Shown in pieces: positions 24,940 to 33,795 of a stretch of 64,000 nucleotides of DNA; within the stretch, counting starts at the first letter, position 1; each line of letters begins with the position of its first letter. The notes below the pieces were generated by a model. It had not been told where the DNA came from, ran no database searches, and saw nothing but the letters and a program-made list of their open reading frames with translations. This DNA is from Saccharopolyspora thermophila (lineage in GTDB: Bacteria; Actinomycetota; Actinomycetes; Mycobacteriales; Pseudonocardiaceae). The translations under genes and the position numbers were made by a program. Location of the stretch: assembly GCF_014646075.1 (NCBI RefSeq), contig NZ_BMMT01000004.1:80200-144199 (forward strand). The letters are read 5' to 3'.

Positions 24940-25677
24940 GTGACGACGCTGCCGGTCTTCTCCGTTGAGCAGCTCCCGGCCACCGGCGAGACCACCCTCG
25001 ACGGACCGGAGGGCAGGCACGCGGCCACCGTCCGGCGGCTCCGGCCCGGCGAGCAGCTGCTGCTGTCCGACGGCCGCGGCGGGCTGGCGCGCTGCGCGGT
25101 GCTGGCGGCGGCCAAGGACTCGCTGCACCTCGAGGTGGCCGCGACCTGGCACGAGCCGCAGCCCGAGCCGCGGGTGCGGCTGGTGCAGGCCCTGATCAAG
25201 GGCGACCGCGGCGAACTCGCGGTGGAACTGGCCACCGAGGCGGGCGTGGACGCGGTGGTGCCGTGGCGGGCCGCCCGCTGCGTGGCGCGCTGGGACGACG
25301 GGCCGCGCGGCGCGAAGGCGCTGGCGCGGTGGCGCAGCACCGCCGCGCAGGCGGCCAAGCAGGCACGGCGCGCGTGGACGCCGCCGGTGGACGATCCGGT
25401 GACCACCCGCCAGCTGGCGGAGCTGGTCCGCGGCGCGGCCGTGGCCCTGGTGCTGCACGAGTCGGCGACCACGCCGCTGGCCGAGGTGGACCTGCCGACC
25501 AGCGGCGAGCTGGTCCTCGTCGTCGGCCCGGAGGGCGGCATCACTGACGACGAGCTCGCGGCGCTGGCCGCGGCGGGCGCGCACCCGGTCCGCCTCGGCC
25601 CGACTGTGCTGCGTGCCTCCACGGCCGCGGTGGTGGCGCTCGGCGCCCTCGGGGTCCGCACCGCCCGTTGGGCCTGA
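24940..25677 (+). CDS. rsmE: 16S rRNA (uracil(1498)-N3)-methyltransferase
   Basis: A 245-residue SPOUT-fold methyltransferase that methylates N3 of U1498 in 16S rRNA. Family landmarks are GRHAATVRRLRPGEQ near the N-terminus and, in the C-terminal knot, LVVGPEGGITDDE and RLGPTVLRASTAAV, the SAM-binding loops. The GTG start lies 8 nt after the dnaJ stop, so the genes are cotranscribed as in other actinobacteria. Confidence 0.93.
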   Translation: MTTLPVFSVEQLPATGETTLDGPEGRHAATVRRLRPGEQLLLSDGRGGLARCAVLAAAKDSLHLEVAATWHEPQPEPRVRLVQALIKGDRGELAVELATEAGVDAVVPWRAARCVARWDDGPRGAKALARWRSTAAQAAKQARRAWTPPVDDPVTTRQLAELVRGAAVALVLHESATTPLAEVDLPTSGELVLVVGPEGGITDDELAALAAAGAHPVRLGPTVLRASTAAVVALGALGVRTARWA

Positions 25678-25981
25678 TCGCATCCGGACGCACCAGGTCT
25701 GGTGACGGTCCGCGACGAAGATCAAAAATTTTTCCGGACTCGTAGCGCGAAGGTGTTACGGAGAGATACGCTCTGCGGTGCAGAGATCGCGGCGGGCTCC
25801 GGCCCGGCCGCACCGGTGCCGCACGGGGCATCGGACCCCAGCACTCGCCGGACACCTCCCCCCTCGGTCCGGCGAGAGCTGCGCCGCAACGGGACAACCC
25901 CCAGACCCGGTTGCGGCGCAGCGCGCCGGGGAGCAGCCGCGCTCGATCCGTCGGCCCCCGCGCCTCGGATAACCTTCCGGC
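25678..25981. other. Intergenic region, 304 bp, with probable leaderless promoter for the HIT gene
   Basis: After rsmE there is a CACCAG-GT-CTGGTG hairpin (25691-25704), and about 16 nt later an A/T run (AAAAATTTTT, 25725-25734) that might help termination. At the distal end TAACCT (25970-25975) stands 6 nt before the HIT protein ATG, the spacing of a -10 box for a leaderless message. No coding frame is convincing. Confidence 0.45.
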
Positions 25982-26347
25982 ATGAGCGACATGGACTCCC
26001 TGTTCCTGCGGATCATCGCGCGCGAACTGCCGGCCGACATCGTGTTCGAGAACGACCGGCTGATCGCGATCCGCGACATCAACCCCCAGGCGCCGACCCA
26101 CGTGCTCGTGGTGCCCAAGAAGCGGTACCGCAACGCCGCCGAACTGGCCGCCGCCGACCCGCAGCTGCTCGCCGAGCTGATCACCACCGCGCACGACATC
26201 GCCGCCCAGGCGGGTATCGCCGAATCGGGCTACCGGCTGCTGTTCAACACCAACGCCGACGCCGGGCAGACGATCTTCCACGTGCACCTGCACCTTCTCG
26301 GCGGTGAGCCCCTCGGCGGGCTGACCGGAGGCCCGATCAAGGGCTGA
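25982..26347 (+). CDS. HIT family (histidine triad) nucleotide hydrolase
   Basis: A 121-residue HIT protein of the Hint branch, which hydrolyses AMP-linked substrates such as aminoacyl-adenylates or phosphoramidates. The triad HVHLHLL is at the C-terminal end, with NTNADAGQTIFHVH just before it, and the N-terminal FLRIIARELPADIVFEND is typical. The ATG at 25982 is preceded by a TAACCT -10 box rather than a ribosome-binding site, suggesting leaderless translation; ATG 25991 is an alternative. It sits between rsmE and phoH as in related genomes. Confidence 0.92.
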   Translation: MSDMDSLFLRIIARELPADIVFENDRLIAIRDINPQAPTHVLVVPKKRYRNAAELAAADPQLLAELITTAHDIAAQAGIAESGYRLLFNTNADAGQTIFHVHLHLLGGEPLGGLTGGPIKG

Positions 26348-26502
26348 ACCGCCGAGCGGCCCGGTCCGGGGCCGAGCGGACCGCCCCGGACCGCCGCCCC
26401 CACGGACGGCGGCAAACTGATTGCCCGGTGGACTACCATCGACGCCAGGTAGACCTGACCGAACGACCCGCGCCCAGGCGCAGAAAGCAGGCCCGAAAAC
26501 AC

Positions 26503-27573
26503 GTGGCCGGTATCGCAGCGGGTGGCGCCGCCGCCCAGTCCGGAGAGCAGCCCCAGACCGCACGAGCCCGAGCTCAGTCCAAGGTGACGGTTCCCGACGA
26601 CGTCGTGCTCACGCTGGTGGGCACCCGGGACGAGAACCTCCGAGTGGTGGAGGATCTGCTCACCGCCGACGTCCATGTCCGGGGCAACGAGGTGACCCTG
26701 TCCGGCGACCCCGCGGAAGTGGCCTTCGCCGAACGCGTCTTCGCCGAGCTGATCGCGCTGGTCGGCAAGGGCGGGCCGCTCACTCCGGACGTCGTCCGCC
26801 GCAGCGTGGCGATGCTTTCGGCGGACCACAACGAGTCCCCCGCCGACGTGCTCAGCCTGGACATCGTGTCCCGGCGCGGCCGGACCATCCGCCCGAAGAC
26901 GCTCAACCAGAAGCGCTACGTCGACGCCATCGACCACCACACCGTGGTGTTCGGGATCGGTCCCGCCGGGACCGGCAAGACGTACCTGGCGATGGCCAAG
27001 GCGGTGCAGGCGCTGCAGGCCAAGCAGGTCAACAGGATCATCCTCACCCGTCCCGCGGTGGAGGCCGGCGAGCGGCTCGGGTTCCTGCCCGGCACGCTCT
27101 ACGAGAAGATCGACCCGTACCTGCGGCCGCTGTACGACGCGCTGCACGACATGGTCGACCCCGAGTCGGTGCCGCGACTGACCCAGGCCGGCACGATCGA
27201 GATCGCGCCGCTGGCCTACATGCGCGGCCGCACCCTCAACGACGCGTTCATCATCCTCGACGAGGCGCAGAACACCACGCCCGAGCAGATGAAGATGTTC
27301 CTGACCCGGCTGGGCTTCGGTTCCAAGATCGTGGTCACCGGGGACGTCACGCAGGTCGACCTGCCCGGTGGGCAGCGCAGCGGGCTGAAGGTCGTGCAGG
27401 AGATCCTCACCGGCGTCGACGACGTGCACTTCGCCCAGCTGGACAGCCACGACGTGGTGCGGCACCGGCTGGTCACCGACATCGTCAACGCCTACGACCG
27501 CTGGCACGCGCTGGAGGACGCCGAGCGGAACCGCTCAGGGCGGCACAACGGGCAGCGACGGGGACGCGCATGA
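26503..27573 (+). CDS. phoH: PhoH-like ATPase
   Basis: A roughly 356-residue PhoH-family P-loop ATPase. An N-terminal KH-like region ([20 protein letters not shown]) precedes the ATPase domain with Walker [12 protein letters not shown] and Walker [11 protein letters not shown]. In bacteria the gene pairs with ybeY and the product is linked to RNA maturation. I chose GTG 26503 ([12 protein letters not shown]): the frame opens at 26428, but that start coincides with a possible -10 box (TACCAT, 26434-26439) and has no ribosome-binding site. It overlaps ybeY by 4 nt (ATGA). Confidence 0.92.
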   Translation: MAGIAAGGAAAQSGEQPQTARARAQSKVTVPDDVVLTLVGTRDENLRVVEDLLTADVHVRGNEVTLSGDPAEVAFAERVFAELIALVGKGGPLTPDVVRRSVAMLSADHNESPADVLSLDIVSRRGRTIRPKTLNQKRYVDAIDHHTVVFGIGPAGTGKTYLAMAKAVQALQAKQVNRIILTRPAVEAGERLGFLPGTLYEKIDPYLRPLYDALHDMVDPESVPRLTQAGTIEIAPLAYMRGRTLNDAFIILDEAQNTTPEQMKMFLTRLGFGSKIVVTGDVTQVDLPGGQRSGLKVVQEILTGVDDVHFAQLDSHDVVRHRLVTDIVNAYDRWHALEDAERNRSGRHNGQRRGRA

Positions 27574-28136
27574 GCATCGAGATCGCCAACGAGTCCGGCA
27601 TCGCGGTTCCCGAGGCGTCGATCGTCTCGGTCGCCCGCTTCGCCCTGGACAAGATGAGTGTCAGCCAGCTCGCCGAGCTGTCCATCGTGCTGGTGGAGCT
27701 GGACGTGATGGCCGACCTGCACGAACGCTGGATGGACCTGCCCGGCCCCACCGACGTGATGGCCTTCCCGATGGACGAGTACGACTCGGCCCGGCGGCCG
27801 GACACTGCCGGGGCCGGCCCGGCACTGCTGGGCGACATCGTGCTGTGCCCGGCGTTCGCCAAGGACCAGGCGCGCAAGGCCGGGCACAGCCTGCTCGACG
27901 AACTCCACCTGCTCACCGTGCACGGCGTGCTGCACCTGCTCGGCTACGACCACGCCGAGCCGGAGGAGGAGCGGGAGATGTTCAGCCTGCAGAACCGCAT
28001 CCTGGCCGACTACCGCGCGGCCCGGGATGAGGCCGAGCGGGCCGCCGCGCAGCGCAACGCCGACGACCGGGTGCTCGGCGCCGTCGGACTGGACCAGCCG
28101 GAACCGCCGCCGGGCGGTCCGGTCCCGACCGACTAG
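27570..28136 (+). CDS. ybeY: Endoribonuclease YbeY (rRNA maturation)
   Basis: A 188-residue metalloprotein needed for 16S rRNA 3' maturation and ribosome quality control. The zinc site [11 protein letters not shown] (three His) is at residues about 115-125, and the upstream segment DVMAFPMDE is typical. The C-terminus is extended by an acidic, Pro-rich tail of about 50 residues beyond the core, common in actinobacteria. Its ATG overlaps the phoH stop. Confidence 0.93.
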   Translation: MSIEIANESGIAVPEASIVSVARFALDKMSVSQLAELSIVLVELDVMADLHERWMDLPGPTDVMAFPMDEYDSARRPDTAGAGPALLGDIVLCPAFAKDQARKAGHSLLDELHLLTVHGVLHLLGYDHAEPEEEREMFSLQNRILADYRAARDEAERAAAQRNADDRVLGAVGLDQPEPPPGGPVPTD

Positions 28137-28147
28137 GGGAGCCGGCG

Positions 28148-29476
28148 GTGGTGGTGACCGATTCCACCGCGTTCCTGGTGGTGGCGGTGCTGCTGGTGCT
28201 GGCGGCGGGGGTGTTCGCCGCCTCCGAGTCGGCCATCACGGTGGCCTCCCGCGCCCGCGTGGACGAACTGGTCCGCGAGGGCCGGGGCGGTGCCCGCCAG
28301 CTCGCGCAGCTGCTCGCCGACCGGCCCCGGCACGTCAACCTGCTCCTGCTGCTTCGGCTGGCCTGCGAGATGGGCGCCACCGTGCTGGTCACGGTGGTGG
28401 CGCTGCGGATCGCCGGCTCCGAGGCATGGGCGGTGGTGATCGCCGGGCTGGTGATGCTCGTGGCATCCTACGTGCTGGTCGGCGTCGGCCCGCGGACGCT
28501 GGGGCGGCAGCACCCGTACGGCATCGGGCTCAAGGTCGCCGCACCGGTGCGCATGCTGGCCCGCGTGCTCAACCCGCTGACCAGACTGCTGATCCTGGTC
28601 GGCAACATGATCACGCCCGGCAAGGGATTCCGGGAGGGGCCGTTCTCCACCGAGGTCGAGTTGCGTGAACTGGTCGACCTGGCCGGCGAGCGCGGTGTGG
28701 TGGCCGCGGGCGAGCGCGAGATGATCCACTCGGTTTTCGAGCTCGGCGACACCCTCGCGCGCGAGGTGATGGTGCCGCGCACCGAGATCATCTGGATCGA
28801 GCAGACGAAGTCCGCCCGCCAGGCGCAGGCGCTGTGCCTGCGCTCGGGGTTCTCCCGCATCCCGGTGATCGGCGAGAGCGTCGACGACATCGTCGGCGTG
28901 GCGACGTTGAAGGACCTGACGCGCGCGGTGCTGGAAAGCGGCGACCAGGTGGGACCGCCGGTGTCGGAGCTGATGCGCCCGGCGAGCTTCGTGCCGGACA
29001 CCAAGCGCCTCGACGAGTTGCTGCGTGAGATGCAGCTGTCGCGCAGCCACCTGGCCATCGCCGTGGACGAGTACGGCGGCACGGCCGGGCTGCTGACCAT
29101 CGAGGACATCATCGAGGAGATCGTCGGCGAGATCACCGACGAGTCGGACCTGGAGGAGCACCGGCCGGTCGAGAAGCTCGACGACGGCACGGTGCGGGTC
29201 AGTTCGCGGCTGCCGGTGGAGGACCTCGGCGCGCTGTTCGGCGTGCACCTGGACGACTCGGACGTGGAGACCGTTGGCGGGCTGTTGGCGCAGCGGCTCG
29301 GCCGGGTGCCGCTGCCGGGAGCGGAGACCGAGATCGCCGGGCTGCGGCTGCGCGCCGAGGGCGGCAAGGACCACCGGGGGCGGATCCGCATCAACGCGCT
29401 GCTGGTCCGGCCGGTGAACACGGACAGGGCACCGCTGCGCGGTGCGGATCAGGAGGGAAGCAACACTCGTGGCTGA
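28148..29476 (+). CDS. CNNM/CorC-type membrane protein with CBS domains
   Basis: A 442-residue protein: an N-terminal DUF21 membrane domain (hydrophobic segments at about residues 5-25, 60-115), a paired CBS domain region beginning near [14 protein letters not shown] (about residue 200), and a C-terminal CorC/HlyC domain ([20 protein letters not shown]). Relatives are magnesium/cobalt transport regulators or Mg exporters, long annotated as haemolysins. Three GTG codons in a row (28148, 28151, 28154) follow AGGGGAG (28135-28141), so the exact start is open by one or two residues. It lies between ybeY and the cytidine-deaminase-like gene, the conserved order. Confidence 0.9.
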   Translation: MVVTDSTAFLVVAVLLVLAAGVFAASESAITVASRARVDELVREGRGGARQLAQLLADRPRHVNLLLLLRLACEMGATVLVTVVALRIAGSEAWAVVIAGLVMLVASYVLVGVGPRTLGRQHPYGIGLKVAAPVRMLARVLNPLTRLLILVGNMITPGKGFREGPFSTEVELRELVDLAGERGVVAAGEREMIHSVFELGDTLAREVMVPRTEIIWIEQTKSARQAQALCLRSGFSRIPVIGESVDDIVGVATLKDLTRAVLESGDQVGPPVSELMRPASFVPDTKRLDELLREMQLSRSHLAIAVDEYGGTAGLLTIEDIIEEIVGEITDESDLEEHRPVEKLDDGTVRVSSRLPVEDLGALFGVHLDDSDVETVGGLLAQRLGRVPLPGAETEIAGLRLRAEGGKDHRGRIRINALLVRPVNTDRAPLRGADQEGSNTRG

Positions 29477-29834
29477 GCACGTCGAAACGGCCGCCCCGCA
29501 GGAGCTGGACCCCGAGGACGCGAAGATCGTCACGCTGGCCCGGTCGTCCCGGGCCCGCACCGGAGCGGCCGAGGGCGCGGCGGTACGCGACACTGACGGC
29601 CGGACCTACGCGGCGTGCACGGTCGCGCTGCCGTCGCTGCGCCTGACCGCGCTGCAGGCGGCGGTGGCCGCGGCGGTCGCCAGCGGCGCCGAGGGCCTGG
29701 AAGCGGCCGCGGTGGTCACCGATGCGGACGGCGTCGACGCCGACTCGGTGGCGGCGGTCCGCGACCTGGCCCCGGCGGCACCGGTCTTCCGGGTGAACTC
29801 CGGCGGCGACGTGGCAGCGGTCGTCCGGCCCTGA
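29469..29834 (+). CDS. Cytidine deaminase-like protein lacking the zinc site
   Basis: A 121-residue protein with the layout of a cytidine deaminase ([41 protein letters not shown]), at the place where mycobacteria encode a homologous protein ahead of era. The catalytic HAE is replaced by LTALQ, and no PCxxC is present; the only cysteine is in YAACTV. It is therefore unlikely to bind zinc or deaminate. The GTG start overlaps the CNNM stop by 8 nt and follows GGAGGGAAG. A structural or regulatory role with Era is possible but unproven. Confidence 0.8.
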   Translation: MAEHVETAAPQELDPEDAKIVTLARSSRARTGAAEGAAVRDTDGRTYAACTVALPSLRLTALQAAVAAAVASGAEGLEAAAVVTDADGVDADSVAAVRDLAPAAPVFRVNSGGDVAAVVRP

Positions 29835-29881
29835 CACGCGCACGCGATTCCTCCGGGTGAAGGGCACCGGGGACCGGGCAG

Positions 29882-29965
29882 GCACCCAGGTTGAGGCACA
29901 TCCGGAAACCCCCGCCGGGGTGGGCACCAACTTCAGGCACATTGGGGAACACCCCGCCGGGGTAG
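29882..29965. repeat. Two imperfect ~41-bp tandem repeats with GC-rich palindromic core
   Basis: Two adjacent units share AGGCACAT (29894-29901 and 29935-29942, period 41) and CCCCGCCGGGG, a CCCC-GCC-GGGG hairpin, at the same relative place. The repeats fill most of the 190-bp spacer between the cytidine deaminase-like gene and era. The structure resembles a dispersed intergenic repeat family; no other copy is visible in this window. Confidence 0.7.
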
Positions 29966-30024
29966 CGCCCTTGACCGGGAAGGGTGGTGCGCCGGGGCGC
30001 GAGCGGGCCGGTCACAATGGGGTG

Positions 30025-30930
30025 GTGACCACCTCAGACGTGCATCGCTCCGGGTTCGCCTGCTTCGTCGGCCGCCCCAACGCCGGGAAGTCGACCCTGA
30101 CGAACAGCCTGGTCGGCACCAAGGTGGCGATCACCTCCAGCAAGCCCCAGACCACCCGGCACGCCATCCGCGGCATCGTGCACCGGCCCGACGCGCAGCT
30201 GATCATCGTCGACACCCCCGGTCTGCACCGGCCCCGCACCCTGCTCGGCCGGCGGCTCAACGACCTGGTGTACGAGACCTGGTCCGAAGTGGACGTGGTC
30301 GGGTTCTGCGTGCCCGCCGACCAGAAGATCGGTCCCGGTGACCGGTTCATCGCCGAGCAGCTCGCGAAGGTGGGCCGCCGCACCCCGGTGCTCGGCATCG
30401 TCACCAAGACCGACCTGGTCGGCAAGGAACAGGTGGCGCAGCAACTGCTGGACCTGCAGCGGGTGATGGACTTCGCCGACCTAATCCCGGTATCCGCAGT
30501 GGATTCCTTCCAGATCGACCTGCTGGCCGATCTGCTGGTCCAGCAGCTGCCCGAGGGACCGCAGCTGTACCCGGACGGCGAGCTGACCGACGAACCGGAG
30601 ACCACGCTGGTCGCCGAGCTGATCCGGGAGGCCGCGCTGGAGGGCGTGCGCGATGAACTGCCGCACTCCCTGGCCGTCACCGTCGAGGAGATGACGCCCC
30701 GCGAGGGCCGCGACAACCTGGTTGACGTGTACGCGGTGATCCACGTCGAACGCGCCAGCCAGAAGGCCATCGTGATCGGCCGCGGCGGCGAGCGGCTGCG
30801 GGCGGTCGGTTCCCAGGCCCGCCGCCACATCCAGGCGCTGCTGGGTAGCAAGATCTACCTCGACCTGCACGTCAAGGTGTCCAAGGACTGGCAGCGCGAC
30901 CCGAAGCAGCTGCGGAAACTGGGGTTCTGA
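30025..30930 (+). CDS. era: GTPase Era
   Basis: A 301-residue ribosome-assembly GTPase. G1 is GRPNAGKST, G2 region QTTRHAIRG, G3 DTPGL, G4 TKTD, and the C-terminal KH domain contains AIVIGRGGERLRAVGSQAR, the RNA-binding GxxG loop. It binds the 3' end of 16S rRNA. GTGs at 30022 and 30025 are both possible; CACAAT (30013-30018) 6 nt before 30025 resembles a -10 box of a leaderless promoter. Confidence 0.95.
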   Translation: MTTSDVHRSGFACFVGRPNAGKSTLTNSLVGTKVAITSSKPQTTRHAIRGIVHRPDAQLIIVDTPGLHRPRTLLGRRLNDLVYETWSEVDVVGFCVPADQKIGPGDRFIAEQLAKVGRRTPVLGIVTKTDLVGKEQVAQQLLDLQRVMDFADLIPVSAVDSFQIDLLADLLVQQLPEGPQLYPDGELTDEPETTLVAELIREAALEGVRDELPHSLAVTVEEMTPREGRDNLVDVYAVIHVERASQKAIVIGRGGERLRAVGSQARRHIQALLGSKIYLDLHVKVSKDWQRDPKQLRKLGF

Positions 30931-31053
30931 TCACAACTTCGCCGCGAATTGGCCGGAACCGACCACGCCCACAGGCCGTCTCAGGTACGTTGCTGGCCGT
31001 CTTCGCGTACGGCCGAGGACACATCGGCTTCTGTTGGAAAGTTGAAGGAAGAC

Positions 31054-31467
31054 ATGACTAATCCCTATGGCGGCCCGCCTTCCGGACCGAATCCGCAGGA
31101 CCCCTACGGTCAGCAGCAGCCGGGCGGCTACGGCCCGTCGTCGGGGCCCGTGCCGCAGCAGCCGTACGGGCAGCCGGCCTACGGCCAGCAGCCCGGCTTC
31201 GGCGGGGCCCCGCCGAACAACAACATCGGCTGGGGTATCGGCTCCATCTTCCTGTGCTGGCCGTTCGCGATCCCGTCGCTGATCAAGGCCACCTCGGTGC
31301 AGAACCTGTGGGCCCAGGGCCAGTACCAGCAGGCCCAGGAGGCCGCGAACGAGGCCAAGAAGTGGGGCAAGATCGGCATTATCGTCGGTGCCTGCGGCTA
31401 CGGCCTGCTGATCCTGTTCTACGTGATCGGCATCATCATCGCGCTGGCCGCGGCCAGCAGCTACTGA
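31054..31467 (+). CDS. CD225/dispanin family membrane protein, copy 1
   Basis: A 137-residue protein with a Pro/Gly/Gln/Tyr-rich cytoplasmic N-terminus (about 60 residues, repeated PYG and QQP units) and a C-terminal dispanin-like module: first hydrophobic segment IGWGIGSIFLCWPFAIPSL, a charged connector AQEAANEAKKWGK, and a second membrane helix. CD225-like proteins insert two helices in membranes; their bacterial role is unknown. The ATG at 31054 follows GAAGGAA. The next gene is a shorter paralogue. Confidence 0.8.
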   Translation: MTNPYGGPPSGPNPQDPYGQQQPGGYGPSSGPVPQQPYGQPAYGQQPGFGGAPPNNNIGWGIGSIFLCWPFAIPSLIKATSVQNLWAQGQYQQAQEAANEAKKWGKIGIIVGACGYGLLILFYVIGIIIALAAASSY

Positions 31468-31531
31468 TCGAACGGCGCGTTGCGGGCGGTCCCGGGCCGC
31501 CCGCAACGGTACCTCTTGGCGGAGGGGAAGC

Positions 31532-31918
31532 ATGACCGAGCAGTCCGGGCCGAACGAGGTTCCGTCGCAGCAGCCGCAGCAGGTGCACCTGCCCGCACCG
31601 ATGCCGCCGCACTCCTACGCCGCGCAGTTCGGGCTCAGCGCGGTGCCGGTGAACAACAACCTCGGATGGGCCATCGCGGGCCTGCTGGTGTGCTGGCCGT
31701 TCGGCATCCCGTCGCTGATCAAGTCCCTGCAGGTCAGCTCGCTGTGGGCGCAGGGGCAGTTCGACCAGGCGCAGCAGGCCGCGGACGAGGCCAAGAAGTG
31801 GGGCAAGATCGCCGTCATCGTCGGTGCCTGCCTGCTGGGTCTCTACATCCTCGCGGTCATCGCGTACTTGGTGGTCGTGCTGCTGGCCTTCGGCGCGGTC
31901 GCCGTCGCGGGCACATGA
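31532..31918 (+). CDS. CD225/dispanin family membrane protein, copy 2
   Basis: A 128-residue paralogue of the preceding protein, with a shorter Pro/Gln-rich N-terminus (about 40 residues) and the same core: NNNLGWAIAGLLVCWPFGIP, then AQQAADEAKKWGKIAVIVGA and a final hydrophobic helix. The ATG at 31532 has a strong GGAGGGGAAG ribosome-binding site. Its stop overlaps the start of the DUF2752 gene (ATGA), so at least these two are translated together. Confidence 0.8.
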   Translation: MTEQSGPNEVPSQQPQQVHLPAPMPPHSYAAQFGLSAVPVNNNLGWAIAGLLVCWPFGIPSLIKSLQVSSLWAQGQFDQAQQAADEAKKWGKIAVIVGACLLGLYILAVIAYLVVVLLAFGAVAVAGT

Positions 31919-32334
31919 CGGCGGCACGACTGCGCCCGATGCTGCTCCCGGCCGCCACCGTGCTGGCCGGGTGCGCGGCGGCGGCTGTGGTGCTGGCCGC
32001 CGATCCGACTTCCGACGCGGGCTTCCCGCTGCCGCCGTGCCCGATCCGCTGGCTGACCGGTTTGGACTGCCCGGGCTGCGGCGCGACGCGCATGTTCTAC
32101 AGCCTGCTGCACGGCGACCTGCTGTCGGCGCTGCACTACAACGCGCTGGCGGTCGCGTTCATCCCGTTCTTCCTGTGGACCTGGGGCGGCTGGGTGGTCG
32201 GCCGCTGGCGCGGTCGACCGGTCCGTACCTGGGAGAACTGGCGCTGGTCCCCGCTGGTGTGGCTGGTCCTGATCGCCGCGTGGTCGGTGATCAGGAATCT
32301 CCCCTTCCCGCCGTTCTCCTCCCTCTACGTCTAG
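31915..32334 (+). CDS. DUF2752 membrane protein
   Basis: A 139-residue membrane protein with the DUF2752 signature: CPIRWLTGLDCPGCGATRM (Cys triplet around a turn), then a helix over HYNALAVAFIPFFLWTWGG and a final one ending VIRNLPFPPF. The first 25 residues form another hydrophobic helix. The family commonly accompanies CD225/TM2-type genes, as here; function is unknown. It ends just before a strong palindromic terminator shared with a convergent gene. Confidence 0.82.
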   Translation: MTAARLRPMLLPAATVLAGCAAAAVVLAADPTSDAGFPLPPCPIRWLTGLDCPGCGATRMFYSLLHGDLLSALHYNALAVAFIPFFLWTWGGWVVGRWRGRPVRTWENWRWSPLVWLVLIAAWSVIRNLPFPPFSSLYV

Positions 32335-32345
32335 CCGTGCACGGA

Positions 32346-32371
32346 GTCTTTCGGGGCGCGCCCCGAAAGAC
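32346..32371. terminator. 26-bp perfect palindrome between convergent genes
   Basis: GTCTTTCGGGGCG followed by its exact reverse complement CGCCCCGAAAGAC. It sits 11 nt after the DUF2752 stop and before the convergent DUF4190 gene, and can form a long hairpin on both strands, so it probably terminates transcription from both sides, without U-tracts as often in actinomycetes. Confidence 0.7.
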
Positions 32372-32439
32372 CGCGCGATCAGTAGTAGCTCGCACAAACC
32401 CTCACGTACCTCGCGATGGAGAACACGACCGGCGGTGCG

Positions 32440-32808
32440 TTACGAGTTGAGCCAGTCGTAGAGGTCGGGGCCGAGCACCCCGGTTCCCGCGAGAATGAGA
32501 AACAGGATGAAGGCGAGCCAGAGGCCGGGCACCAGCCAGCCGACGATGATGCCGACCTTGGCCATGCTGCGGTTGGTGTACCGCTGCGGGTTCTGGTTGA
32601 TCTCGCGCATCGCGACGTGCCCGAGGATGGCGCCGACCGGCCCGATCAGGATCGCGCCGTAGCAGGTGAAGATCGCGGCCAGGGACACGCACATGGAGGC
32701 GATCGCCATGCCGTTGTTGCGCGGTCCCATCGGAACGCCCGGCCCGTAGGGGTACACCTGCGGCGGCTGGTATGGGTTCGGGTTCTGCGGGTCGTGCGGG
32801 TAGGTCAT
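32440..32808 (-). CDS. DUF4190 domain membrane protein
   Basis: A 122-residue protein with a Pro/Tyr/Gln-rich N-terminus (about 35 residues, NPNPYQPPQVYPYG) and a DUF4190 module: NGMAIASMCVSLAAIF (first helix), GPVGAILGHVAMREI (the family GH motif), and a second helix over IIVGWLVPGLWLAFILF. The layout parallels the CD225 proteins across the terminator. Role unknown. The ATG at 32808 follows AGAGGAAGAG. Confidence 0.82.
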   Translation of the reverse strand: MTYPHDPQNPNPYQPPQVYPYGPGVPMGPRNNGMAIASMCVSLAAIFTCYGAILIGPVGAILGHVAMREINQNPQRYTNRSMAKVGIIVGWLVPGLWLAFILFLILAGTGVLGPDLYDWLNS

Positions 32809-32921
32809 CTCTTCCTCTCAGCGATGGGCTCGCGCTCCTGAGACGTCCCCGGAGGCGAACCGGACTCCCGAATTCACGCCTGGACGGCCGGGCGCCGTGC
32901 CCGAGGTGCGACGATGGGGGC

Positions 32922-33734
32922 GTGAGCCTCTACCGGGATACCGCGGTCGTCCTGCGGGTGCAGAAACTGGGCGAGGCGGACCGGATCATAACGTTGTTGA
33001 CCCGCCGGTACGGCAAAGTTCGCGCAGTTGCCAAGGGGGTGCGCCGGACGACGTCGCGGTTCGGGGCGCGCGTGGAGCCGTTCTGCCACGTCGACGTGCA
33101 GCTCTACACCGGTCGCACGCTCGACGTGATCACCCAGGTGCAGACCATCGACGCCTTCGGCGCGCACATCGTCGACGACTACCAGCGCTACACCGCGGCC
33201 TGCGCGGTCCTGGAGACCGTCGACCGGCTCGCCGCCGAGGAGGGCGAGCCGGTGCTGCGGCTCTACCTGCTGGCCACCGGGGCGCTGCGGGCGCTGGCCG
33301 GGCGGGAACGCGACTCCTCGCAGGTGCTGGACGCCTTCCTGCTGCGCGCGATGTCGTTCGCGGGCTGGGCACCCGCGCTGGTGGAGTGCGCGCGCTGCGG
33401 GGCGGCCGGGCCGCACGCGGCGTTCAATGTCCAGGCCGGTGGGGCCGTGTGCGTGCGGTGCCGCCCGCCCGGATCCGTGCGGCCCTCGGCGCACACGCTG
33501 CCGCTGATGGAGGCGCTGCTGCACGGCGACTGGGAGACCGCGGAGGCGGCGCCCGGCGCGGTCCGGCGGGAGGCCAGCGGGCTGATCGCCGCGCACCTGC
33601 AGTGGTACATGGAGCGGCAGTTGCGTTCCCTGCCGCTGGTCGAGCGGACCGTGCCGGAGCTCATCCGGGAGCGCGCGGGAGACGCGCCCCTGGTCACGGT
33701 GGGGGAGGACGTCCCGGGACGGGCGATGGACTGA
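32922..33734 (+). CDS. recO: DNA repair protein RecO
   Basis: A 270-residue RecO, which helps RecR load RecA on SSB-coated DNA. The N-terminal OB-fold begins [36 protein letters not shown] is characteristic; and the zinc-ribbon pairs CARCGAAG and CVRC are in the helical part. I chose GTG 32922 ([10 protein letters not shown]) because relatives start there; a longer open frame upstream overlaps the DUF4190 gene region. Conserved neighbour of era and uppS. Confidence 0.93.
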   Translation: MSLYRDTAVVLRVQKLGEADRIITLLTRRYGKVRAVAKGVRRTTSRFGARVEPFCHVDVQLYTGRTLDVITQVQTIDAFGAHIVDDYQRYTAACAVLETVDRLAAEEGEPVLRLYLLATGALRALAGRERDSSQVLDAFLLRAMSFAGWAPALVECARCGAAGPHAAFNVQAGGAVCVRCRPPGSVRPSAHTLPLMEALLHGDWETAEAAPGAVRREASGLIAAHLQWYMERQLRSLPLVERTVPELIRERAGDAPLVTVGEDVPGRAMD

Positions 33735-33795
33735 TGGTCGACCCGGGCGAGGACAATGGGTGCCTCACGCCGAGCAGTCCGAAGGAGAACTCGTT

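Noticed and set aside
26428-26502. Upstream GTG start for phoH, adding 25 residues
   Set aside because: No ribosome-binding site, and a TACCAT -10-like box lies inside the added segment; the shorter start is more consistent.
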